Source of the DNA: Micractinium sp. NFX-FRZ
Lineage: Eukaryota > Chlorophyta > Trebouxiophyceae > Chlorellales > Chlorellaceae
Direction: 5' to 3'
Assembly: GCA_029339195.1 (NCBI GenBank)
Contig: JAPTJF010000218.1
Coordinates: 1-64,000, forward strand
Length of the DNA stretch: 64,000 nt
Shown here: positions 54,868 to 64,000 of the stretch, piece after piece
How the letters are laid out: every line of letters starts with the position of its first letter
How positions within the stretch are numbered: the stretch's first letter is position 1
The notes under the pieces: generated by a model
Databases searched by the model: none
The model's input: only the letters and a program-made list of their open reading frames with translations
Told to the model about the DNA's origin: nothing
Position numbers and translations under genes: made by a program

Positions 54868-57800
54868 TTAGGCCACCGAGAGCACGATCTTCCCCTTGTT
54901 GTGTCCCGCCTTGGTGATGTCCTGAGCCTCCCTGCAGGCAGAAGCAGCAGCAGCAGCAGCAGAAGAAGAGCAAGCCGACGGCCCGCTTGGTGCGCTGCAG
55001 CGGTGGCGCAGGGTTGTTGAGCTTGTGGCATGTGGCGCTCACGGCATCCACACAAAGGGAGGTGCATGCCTGCTGCTACCACTGCGCCAGCCAGCAGACA
55101 GGCGGGCAGAAGGAAGCATCCGGCGGGCAGCCCAGGCACTCACGCCGCCTTCTCGAACAACGGCATCACGCGATCGATGACTGGCTTGACCTTGCCCGCG
55201 CTGAACAGCTCCGCCAGCTGCGCCAGCTGCACCCCGCTGGGCGACACCCGCACCAAGCGATAGCGGGGACCCAGGCCCAGCGCGCTGCGCAGGAACCTGC
55301 AGTATGTGTTCAAAAGGATTCAACAACTTCCGTGTGTTGGCTTTGATTCTCGAACAGGGCAGTTGGGGGCCAGGGAGAGGAGCGGGCAGGCGGCACGGGC
55401 CAGGCCTCTGGCTGGGCTGCCACTTGCCAGACAGCGCAGGCACACACATCACACACACAAGCACAGCGCAGCCTGTGAATGGCGGGAGTGGCGGCCCTGT
55501 TGTGCAGCGCCCTGCCCCCAGCCGCAGCCGCACCCGAGCAGGTTGGTGCCAATCCGCGCTTCTACCAGGATTTGGACGTAGGTGCCCGTCTTCTTCGTCA
55601 CCTGCAGGCTGCATGGCAGAAAGGCACAGCGTGGAGTCAGGAACAAGCTACATCAGCTGAGTGCGCGTGATGGTGTGCACGGCGCTCTGTGCACGTGGCA
55701 GGGAGGCTGGCGCGGCACTGCAGCAGCTGGCGGAGCCTTCAGCAGCACAGGCACGCTTACCTGCGCTCCTCATACCCCTCCCTGACAATCGTGTCGATGA
55801 CTGCATCGAAGGGGCGCTCCTTGTACACCTCTGCAGCAGCAGCAGCAGCAGCAGCAGCAGCGGCAATGGGGCCGCGCGTGTGCAAGCCAGGGGCTGGCAG
55901 GCCGGAGCAGGCCAGCATGCATGCAGCTGCAGCGGTCGGGGGGCGACGGGGGGCAGGGCCGTTGGCGCGTACAACCGGCCACTGGCAGGCCCACCGATGG
56001 ATGACGCCCAGCTGCAAACAGCAGGACGGCACTTGCATTGTCTCATGTACCCTCTACACCGGTCGGCAGCCACCCTAGCAGCGGCGCACCCTCAAACCGC
56101 TCCTGCGTGTAGTCCACCACCTCGTCAGCTCCCAGGCTCCTCACAAAGTCGACGTTCCTGGTGGATGCGGTGGTGGTCACATGCAGCCCACGCACCTTGG
56201 CCAGCTGAGGAGGCGGGGCGGGGCGGCGTTGGCGGGGAGGTAAGGAGCATGAAAAGGTCGGGGGCGCGGGGAGGCGGGGCTTCCAGATGCCGGGGGGCGG
56301 GGGGCTACCACTGCGCACCTGCCCCCGCTTTGTATGCAGCTCTCACAACGGGCTGCCCAGCCAGCTGCCATCCCCCAAGATCCGTATCCCCCATCCCACG
56401 CGCCGCACCTGCAGGGCAAACGTCCCCACGCCACCGGCGCCTGCATGCATGAGCACACGCTGCCCCGGCTGCACCCTTGCGGCGTCCAGGGCCTGCGAAA
56501 CAGGGCAGGGCGGGGCAGGGTGGCGAGCAGGCGCGTCGACGGGCACGGGGACAGGGAAGGGCAGCCATACAGCAGACAGGGAGAGGGCTGCTCTTGAGAG
56601 GCTGCATGCAGGTCTGTGGGGCACTGCCAGTCAATCATTTGGAGCCCTCCCCCTCCTCCCATGTCAACCTCTGAGGCCACCACACCCCTCTTAGCTGACC
56701 CCTGGCACCCACCTGCCAGGCTGTCAGCGACACCAGTGGGAAGGCGGCGGCCTGCTCAAAGCTCATGCCCTCTGGGATGCGCGCCAGCGCCGACTCTGGC
56801 ATGACGACTTGCGAGGCATAGGCGCCAAGGTAGCCTGCCCTCAGGCCAAACACGCGGTCACCTGGGGGCGGCACAGGGGAGCGTGGCACAGCACTGGACT
56901 GAGGCGAGGGGCCAGCAGTGGGCAGACCAGCGGGTTGTGCAGCGCATGTGCCACGATCTGCTTCATCTTGCAACAAACATTGTTTGTTTGTTTGGGGAGT
57001 GTGCACAGTTGCAAAGGCCATGTTGTGGCGACACACCTGGCTTGAGTGCGCTGCTGGAGTCTGCCTCCACCACCACCCCGGCCACATCACCGCCAGGGAC
57101 GGCCGGCACCTTGGACCCGGCCAGCCAGCCACCCATGCCCTCCCGTAGCCTGCAAGGCAGCAGCAGCAGGGCGGGGAATCAATGATGGGAAGGGGAGGGG
57201 AGAAGAGCGCCCTCCTTGCCCGTGGTCAGCAGGGGGGTGGGGTGCAGCTGCAGCAGGGCCGGCAAGCGGGCAGGGGGAGTGAAGGCGTAGCAAGCAGTTG
57301 TGAGAGAGCAGGAGGACACCGTGCACAGGCAGGCACAGGCGGGGTGGGCAAAGGCAGGGATAGGAGGTGGATGGGGACAGGCAGGCGCAGGCGGGTGGTC
57401 AAAAGGTGAGAACAGGCCAGCAGGCATGTGGAGGTACAGGCAGGGTACACTGACGGGGCGAGCGGTCAGGCACAGCAGCAGAACCCGATGCGCTGCTCTG
57501 CTCCACGCTGCTGCTGGGAGGGCTGCAGACAATTCGGGGTGCCGGCAGGCATGCCGATGCCACGGAAGCAGCGCAGCAGCTGTGGCTCAGCCGCAGCTGG
57601 TGCAAGCGGAGGTTGAATTGCTGCAGCACGCTGGCCCCCCTGCTTGTCCTCACTTGTAGTCCACGGGGTTGACAGAGGTGCACTTGACGTCAATCAGCAC
57701 CTGCTGGGCCTTGCGCACCGGCACCGGCCGCTCGGCAACCTCGAGCACGGAGGAGTCCCCATGCTTGCGGTACTGTACCACTCTAGCCGTGGGGCCGGGG

Positions 57801-57907
57801 CTTGCAGCCGAGGCTGACGCCATGCTGTGGCTCTGCAGGAGCTCACCGGGTGTCAAGGCAGGGTTTCCTGAATCACTCAAGAAGAATGATTCAAGGGCAA
57901 CTGCCAT
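54868..57907 (-). CDS. Quinone-oxidoreductase-like MDR enzyme (zinc-independent type)
   Basis: Exons 57907-57654, 57149-57037, 56861-56713, 56492-56409, 56204-56090, 55830-55761, 55608-55534, 55296-55144 and 54931-54868; in phase, 358 residues. The medium-chain dehydrogenase fold is clear: an N-terminal GroES-like part (VLIDVKCTSVNPVDYKLREG, VPGGDVAGVV, FGLRAGYLGAYASQVV, FPLVSLTAWQ) and a nucleotide-binding part with the glycine motif MHAGAGGVGTFALQ and LGADEVVDYTQERF. The C-terminus GHNKGKIVLSV is typical of NADPH quinone oxidoreductases. No structural or catalytic zinc Cys/His set is visible, so it most likely reduces quinones or reactive enones with NADPH. Starts at 57907 or at an internal Met (57823) are both possible; the longer one adds about 28 residues that could be a targeting peptide. 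One intron holds a GCA repeat at about 55833-55861. Confidence 0.85.
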
Positions 57908-58831
57908 TCTCTGCTAAAACATGTTCAATGGAGAGCTCTAACAGAGAGGGTCATGTTCTAGAAGGCACGGCCGCAACGCGCGTTCGCCGCCGCCACTGCT
58001 GCCCGCCCGTCCTGGCTGGCTGTGGAAGCGACTGAATACCCGCGCACCTCTCTGGGTGTCAGCTGAGCGTGTCAACAGAGCACAGCACCTGAAGGGCGCA
58101 GCAGTAGCAGTGGTGGCACACCCGCTGGCGCGCTGCAGCAAACAGACCCGAGCGCTGCTGGCTTCTAACAGCAGCACGAGCACAGGGAAAGCGAACGAGG
58201 TGCGCTGAAGCCGAGAAGCGGACGGTTTGAGCGAGTTCTCACCACCGAACTAGAAGTTCACTAGACACCCAGGTCCAAGGATCCCCACTGCCTTTCACGC
58301 ATGCGAACACGTTAGAGACGCATGCAAGCACATTCACAGGCAGTAAGGAAACCTCTGCAGTCATGCCAGCATCTCCAGCCTCCTCGCTCTCCGTGAGGTG
58401 ATCACCCTGTGCACCAGCAGCAAGCCGCCCCACCAGTTGGCGGGTAAGGTGGGGGCAGCACAGTTCTGACGCGGGCACCGCCGAGTGGCACAGTGGTCTG
58501 GTCACTCCAAACCGCGTAGGAATCTTTGCCTGCTATAGACCTTCACTGAATACCCCTTTGTGTCTCAGATTTACACGCCGCAGCAAAAAATGTGCTGAAA
58601 CGTGGAGGCCGCCGCCAGCCCTTGCCACCTCTCACAAGGTGCACGGCATCCACTTGGGCTGCACGTGCCCTCATCTCTCCATGTCGGTGCGGCGTGCTCA
58701 CAAGCGACACCCTCAAGTCATCACCTCTTGGGATTGATGCCGCCTCCTCCCCCGTGAGGGGAGGCCCCAGAACGTGGAAAGTGCTGAGCAACTCGGCAGG
58801 CCTTGCCACCTGTGAAGAAGAATGTGGCCCG
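57908..58831. other. Spacer: MDR oxidoreductase promoter and DUF924 3' UTR
   Basis: Both neighbours are on the minus strand. A TGTAA (minus) at 58571-58575 fits the DUF924 gene. A stretch at 58480-58545 faintly resembles a tRNA D-arm but lacks a B box. No gene is supported. Confidence 0.45.
58571..58575 (-). terminator. Putative polyadenylation signal of the DUF924 gene
   Basis: TGTAA on the minus strand about 255 bases past the DUF924 stop codon. Confidence 0.4.
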
Positions 58832-60975
58832 TCACCACTTGGGGATGGTGCCCGCCGCGATGCCCGCCGCCTCCTCCTCCGTGGAGGGGCGCCCCAGGAT
58901 GGCGTTGCGGTGCGGGAAACGGCCCCACTGCTGCACCACTTCGAGGTGGGATTTCGCATACTTGACATTACCCTGCATAGGGGAGAGGGATCAGGGACAG
59001 GGCTCATGTTGCGGCTGAACGGTGGGGCTGGGTGGGGGCCCGCGGCAGCAGCAGAAGCAGCAGGAGCAGGAGCAGGAGCAGGGCGATTCGGCGCCAGTGG
59101 AGCATCAGCAGACGCCCAACTGGTGACTTGACTCCCCCTGCTCTGCATCTGACCGCTGCCTGTGCTGCGAGGGCAAGCACCCCGCCCCGCACCCGCCCAT
59201 CCACAGCCAGCCGGCTGTGTAGGCGCCAACAACTTGCATGCCACGCTCTCCGCCAGGCATTCCCCAGGCATTCCACGCTTTTCCGCAGGCCCCCGCCCCA
59301 CCTGCGCCATCTCCGCCATGTTGGTCAGCCCGCCCGCCGCGCACTCCTGCGCCAGCGCCTCAAACCGCGCCACACACTCCTGCAGGGTGCAAGGACAAGG
59401 GGGAAGCACAGCAGGCAGGCAGGCGGGGCCCAGCTGGTTTGGGGGGGAACTCTCGGCTCCACTACCGTTCGCACCCTGGGCACAGCCCCCAGCAGGCCTC
59501 CTGACGCTTCCACCCAAGCCCGCCAAGCTGTTCAGTGGCAGCTGCGTACAATGCAGTCCTTCAGCTGGCCTACCCGCCTCCCAGCCAGTGCCGGCGCAAG
59601 AGGCACTGCAGCAGTGCCAGCAGCTGCCTAGCCCCCAGCATGCTCCCCACGTGCTCGCTCACTTCCACCACCCCACAGGGGCCACTGCAGGCCCTCACGC
59701 CAGCCCTGCAACCTCGGCAGTCCCACCCTGGCTGGCCCCCCCCCTCCCCTCGCTGGGCCCGCCTCACCTCCTGGTCTGCCAGCTCCTCGCTGTGCATGAG
59801 GGGCATGTAGACAAACACACGCTGGATGGGGAGCAGCTGGCGGTCGGACCCGCTGGCCTGAGGGGTAGGGAAGGGCAGGGAAGCGGTGAGAACGGCGGCA
59901 GGAGGAGGGGTGGGCGGGCAGGGGGGCAGGGGAAGCGGTACAGGGGCATGTGAGGAAGGAAGGGATCGGCGCGGGAGCAGGGGGGCATGGCACGATTCCA
60001 AAACCAAGGCTTCATCGCGAGACAATGCTGCAGCACTCTGGCAGCAAAAGCAAGGCTTCATCGCGGCACAACGCTGCAGCACTTTGGCAGCCCCCTGCAT
60101 CCCAGGCGAAGCCGCACACTGCCCGTCTGCCTTGCGCCTGGCTCCAGTGCCCCGCCCATCCCGCACCGACCTCACCCCCTCCCTCCCCGCTGCCACCCAC
60201 CATGAGGCCCTTGGCCCAGCCCAGCGCCCGGACGTCTGACGCGTACATCTTGGCTGTGCCGCGGAAGGCGTTTCTGAACAACTGATCGCCCAGCACGATA
60301 CCGGCCAGCGCTCCCAGCGGGCGCTCCGCCCAGCTGTCGAGCTCCCCCCTCAGCAGGGCCTCGCAGTCGGGCGTGAACTTGTCCACAATCTCAGCGTCCA
60401 CAGCAGGCCCGCCCATGAACCAGATCTTGAACTTCTCGGCCCGCTTGTCGTCGGGGGCGGCAGCCTCCCAGCCCTCGCCAAACCTGCGGCGCGGGCAGCG
60501 GGCGGAGCACGGGCAGGGGGCGCTCGGCACAAATGATAGTGCTGCATGGGCAGGCGCTCCGCATGCAGCCCAGGACGGCACCATGTAAACGTGTACAACT
60601 GAGTGCCAATAACCTACGATACTCGGACTAGAGTGCTGGTTAATTATTGAAGGACATCATACTGCATAAGCATGGGAGCACCGGTGAATGGCGGCGGATG
60701 ACGGCATCCCCTCACCAGAAGTCTAGGATGGCTTGCGCCCGTGGCGAAAGCTCCTGGGCAGCCATGGTGCACAGCAGTCTGGAGCTAACAGCACCAGTGG
60801 CAAACAAGCGGCGGTGGTACCTGCGGCTGTAGGACGGTAGCCTGGACTGAACAAGTGGTCTGCAGGTTGGGCTGTTCTTCAGGCTGTTGGCAGTTCGCAG
60901 AGCGATGTGGGGCAGGAGCGACGCAAGTGAGGGAGTGCCCCGGTTGCAGAGGCTGGCCAAAAACCCTGCTGCCAT
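58832..60975 (-). CDS. DUF924 family protein with a probable organelle-targeting leader
   Basis: Exons 60975-60716, 60483-60201, 59857-59768, 59379-59302 and 58972-58832; in phase, 283 residues. The conserved core matches the DUF924 family: AILDFWFGEGWEAAAPDDKR, LGALAGIVLGDQLFRNAFRG, YMPLMHSEELADQE, and the closing RFPHRNAILGRPSTEEE. The biochemical role of this family is not established. Two starts are possible. The ATG at 60975 adds about 70 residues rich in Arg, Ser and Leu (YHRRLFATGAVSSRL), which look like a mitochondrial or plastid presequence. The ATG at 60765 gives the bare domain (MAAQELSPRAQAILDFW). I prefer the longer form because the frame is open and the leader is typical, but dual use is possible. 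The last exon has a relic copy at 54568-54672. Confidence 0.85.
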
Positions 60976-61304
60976 ACAGAGCCGGGCGCGCTGCAGAGAT
61001 CTTTCGGCACCCTGTCACTGCTTCCAATGACCGTGAATAGGCGTGTGAGGTGGGCAGAAGCCACCGCAAGGGGCGGACAGCCTGAGGACGCCACGGCACA
61101 GCATGGCACTGCGACCTGGCAGCTCGCTCTTCCTTCAGCTGTGCCGCGCTCCCCTTGCTTCAGGCGCACGCGTCTCAGCGTGCTCAATATCTCCCCACCA
61201 CCGTGCTGGCTTGATCGCGCCAAACTCATTTTCTCCCACGCGCCCGCCTGCACCCCTGCCTCTGTTTCTCAGCCATACAGCCCACCGGCAGCCGTGAGCG
61301 CCTA
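60976..61304. promoter_or_regulatory. Divergent promoter region between DUF924 and the starch-binding/phosphatase gene
   Basis: If both starts are right, 329 bases separate two divergent genes, making a compact bidirectional promoter. No clear TATA box is seen. Confidence 0.4.
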
Positions 61305-64000
61305 ATGGCGGCAGCCAGCAGGGCCCTCGTGGCCCCGCTCCCCACCGGGCGGCACAGTGTGGTGGCGCCCGCCCCGGCGCCGCCGGCACGCCTCCCACGC
61401 GGCAGCCGGCCGGCGCATCGGGCGCGGGCCGCATCAGAGCTGCTGCAGCACCAGGACACAACACCCTCAGCCACGACACCGCGGTACAATGGCAACGGCG
61501 CCGCAAACGGCTCTGCCGCGGCCGCCGCCGCCGCCGCCGGTCAGCAGCCGCCCCCCGACCCTGCGTCTGCGGGCCTCATCGTCACGTGCTTCAAGTGGCC
61601 CGCAGCCCTGGGCGGGCACGAGGTGTCTGTGTGCGGCAGCTTCAGCAACTGGGAGCCCGTTGCGCTGCACCAGGCCACGCCAGGCGGCGACTTTGTGCGC
61701 TCCCTGGCGCTGCCCCCCGGCTCCGCCTACTTCAAGTACCTCGTGGACGGGGACTGGATCTGCTCGCCCTGCGAGCAGGTGGGCCTCCTGGTCTGGGTTG
61801 GAGTGGCTGTTGAAGTCGGGGTGGCCAGCGTGGCGCTACCCGCTGGGTGGGCGGGGGGGGGGGATGCATGCAGGGGGCGGGCACAGGCAGCTGCGTGGGT
61901 CTGCAGGCTTCACGCAACGATGGGCGGCGGGAAACCCCACGTTCTGCTCTTGTATCTGACCGACTGCCTTTCCACCCTCCCTGCCTGCAGGTGGTGGCCA
62001 ACGGCAAGGGGTACAACAACCATCGGTGCGCAGCCAAGCAGGGCATGCGGATGTGGGTGCACTGGGAGCCAGCCGGCAACACAGCGGCAGGCTACACAGC
62101 GGCAGGGCAGGCATGCCAGGGCTGGGGAGGGCAGGTCTGATCACGGCTGCCCCATCAGTGTGGCTGTGTGCCTACTGGCAGCCTGAATCCCACTGAATCG
62201 GTGCTCAGCTGTCAATCTGTCGCGCAGCCGTGCAGCCGCCTGGTCCCCGCCCGCGTGGCGCCCCTCCCCGGCTTTGCCGCCCCCTGCCCTCACTCTGCGC
62301 CTGACCTCTGCTCTCCCTCCGCTCCCGCCTGGTTTCTCGCCGCCCCCGCTGCCGCCGCTGCAGGCTCATCCAGCCCACGGCCACCTTCACCTGGCGCAGC
62401 GGCGAGCTGGGCGGGCAGGATGTGCTGCTCACCGGCAGCTTCAACAGCTGGGCAGAGCTGCTGCCCCTGGCCTGGGATGCCTCGGCGGGCTGCCACCAGC
62501 TGCGCTGCTGCCTGCCGCAGGGGCACTACGAGTTCCAGTACTTTGTGGACGGACAGTGGCTGCTGTGCCCCACGCAGCCCACCAGCCTGACGGAGCAGGG
62601 CCGCCTGGTCAACAGGTGGGCGCTGTGCTGGCAGGCAGGCAGCGGGGGGTGGTGCCGGTCCCGGCAGGCAGTGTTGTTTTGCAAGCGGCGGCGAGGGGCT
62701 GGGACGGCAGGAGGGCAAGGGGAGGGTGGGAGCGGCCCTGTGGCCTTGCTGTGGGTGCGTGCTTTGGCAGTCTGCTGTGACCTGGCACAACTGCTTCCTG
62801 CCAGCTCTCGCGCGACTCAACTTGACCGCACCCACCCCACCCCTGCCCCTGCCCCCAACCTGCAGCGTGGAGGTCCACTCCCCTCCCGCCTTCCACATCC
62901 ACTACGCCACCGGCTGGGCCGGCGCGGTGCTGCACTGGCGCCAGGTGGCGGCGCCGGGGCAGCCCGAGGCGCGCTGGGAGGCGGTGCCCATGCACTCCAC
63001 CGCCTCGCGCGCGCGCCCCAAGGGCGGCTACTGGCTGACAGCAATCGTGTGCGCCACGCCGCTGGACAAGGGGGAGGAGGCCCCCGGCAGCAGCCACGCC
63101 AGCGGCAGCGGCAGCATCAGTGGCAGCGCTGCGGGGCGCGTGGCGGGGCTGTCGGTGGACGACGGCGACGCGCAGGCGCGCGGCTTCCGCCCCATTGAGT
63201 TCTTCATCTCCAGCGCCGACGGCAGCCAGGAGGACCGCCCCTGGAAGACGGCCGCCTACCGCGTGGGCCACCCCGGCGGCTACAAGCTGCGCTCCGGGGG
63301 GCTGCGCCCCTTCCCGCAGGCCACTCGGCCGCCCATGATGCTGGTGGGTGGGGCGAGGATAGGTGGGGCAGTGGGCTTGGCTTGGCTGTGCAGGGTGGGG
63401 TGGTAGGAGAGCAGAGTGGGGCGGCCCAGCAAGGTCGCCTTGCTCTGCGCGTCTGCCAATGGCATTGTCACTGCACCGCCCTCACCTCAATGCTCTTGCT
63501 CCCACGCTCCTTGCCACTCCTGGCTGCCCCGCTCTTTGCCGGTCACTAAGGGTGTGGGTGGCACCACGGCAGACGCGCCTGTCCCTCCCTCTCTTTCCTC
63601 GCCTAACTTCCCCTGACACCACCCACGCCCCTAGCTTGTTGCCAACACCACACGACACCCCTCTCTCCTTCTGTGCTGCACATCATCATCATGATCGCAC
63701 TCTTTGCGCTTTCCCCCTGCGCCAGGTCAGCGACTTGGACGGCACCATGGTGGGCGACGGCGACGAGGCGGATGCCTGCACCCAGGACTTTGGCAACTAC
63801 TGGGAGGAGAATGCGGCGCTGGCAGGCGGCGTGCTGGTCTACAACACTGGCAGGTGAGGCGGTGGGGAGGGAAGATGATTGGGGGTGGGGGGACATCGAC
63901 ACCGGCATGCATGTGAGGTGCTGGATGCCCCCCTGCCTCCCGTCTCCGTCTCGCTACCGCCTGGTCCCTGCAGTAGCCTGCGCCCACTGCCAATTCTCAT
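61305..64000 (+). CDS. Plastid protein with two CBM48-like and one CBM25-like module plus a sucrose-phosphatase-type domain (5' part)
   Basis: Exons 61305-61778, 61991-62025, 62364-62615, 62866-63343, 63726-63853 and 63974 onward; in phase, cut by the window edge. An Ala/Pro/Arg-rich transit peptide (MAAASRALVAPLPTGRHS..) comes first. Two glycogen/starch-binding modules of the AMPK/CBM48 kind follow: CFKWPAALGGHEVSVCGSFS with NW, ending FKYLVDGDW; and TFTWRSGELGGQDVLLTGSF with NSW, ending FQYFVDGQW. The third module (FHIHYATGWAGAVLHW, WEAVPMHS, PIEFFISSADGS) resembles a CBM25/53 starch-binding domain. Then VSDLDGTMVGDGDEAD begins a HAD phosphatase of the sucrose-6-phosphate phosphatase type, with the catalytic Asp pair DLDGT and VLVYNTGRS. 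It may dephosphorylate a sugar phosphate at the surface of starch. Substrate and the C-terminal part are unseen. The ATG at 61305 is chosen for the leader. Confidence 0.82.

Noticed and set aside
58473..58545. tRNA-like sequence (ccgagtggcacagtggtctgg)
   Set aside because: Only a D-arm-like part is present; no B box (GGTTCGAATCC-like) or acceptor stem pairing could be found.
61305..62615. Interpretation of the gene as an AMPK beta subunit or starch phosphatase (SEX4/LSF type)
   Set aside because: The CBM48-like modules fit, but neither an AMPK-beta C-terminal domain nor a dual-specificity phosphatase signature (HCxxGxxR) is present. The catalytic start is of the HAD/sucrose-phosphatase type.

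Overview
The window looks like nuclear DNA of a trebouxiophyte green alga close to Chlorella. It is very GC-rich. Its genes are broken by many short GT-AG introns, with a few GC-AG introns. Proteins are rich in Ala and Gln, several carry plastid targeting sequences, and TGTAA motifs (TTACA when read on the minus strand) often lie 100-500 bases past stop codons. I see no prokaryotic operons, rRNA, tRNA, CRISPR array or complete transposon. Exon borders were derived by hand from splice consensus, reading phase and family similarity. Phases agree across nearly all junctions, so most models should be close to correct. The least certain parts are first exons and the first SANT-family gene.

Layout. 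0-3 kb: an F-box/leucine-rich-repeat gene (+) with one apparent frameshift. 3-10 kb: a plastid CPBP-type membrane protein and a Sed5/SYP3 Golgi syntaxin (both -). 10.5-12.4 kb: CNOT9 of the CCR4-NOT complex (+). 12.7-20.7 kb: a tandem array of three related SANT/Myb-type genes (-) in repeat units of about 3.2-3.3 kb. The middle copy is frameshifted and the first copy is divergent. 21.6-29.8 kb: plastid malonyl-CoA:ACP transacylase and the chloroplast protease SppA (both -). 30.3-32.8 and 38.7-41.3 kb: two paralogous secreted or membrane-anchored alpha/beta-hydrolases (-). They enclose a second F-box/LRR gene and an unrecognised multi-pass membrane protein (both +). 42.1-44.2 kb: an alpha carbonic anhydrase with a twin-arginine lumen-type leader (+). 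45.0-46.9 kb: acireductone dioxygenase of methionine salvage (+). 47.4-54.1 kb: DNA polymerase kappa with two kinds of ubiquitin-binding zinc finger (-). 54.9-57.9 kb: a quinone-oxidoreductase-like MDR enzyme (-). 58.8-61.0 kb: a DUF924 protein (-), whose last exon also exists as a stray fragment at 54.6 kb. 61.3 kb to the right edge: the 5' part of a plastid protein that joins three carbohydrate-binding modules to a sucrose-phosphatase-type HAD domain (+).

The genes form no single pathway; this is an ordinary housekeeping neighbourhood. Several products do point to plastid physiology: fatty-acid synthesis, thylakoid proteolysis, lumenal CO2/bicarbonate exchange and starch/sugar-phosphate metabolism. 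The most unusual items are the starch-binding/sucrose-phosphatase fusion, the SANT/winged-helix-like tandem family, and several partial exon duplications left inside introns.
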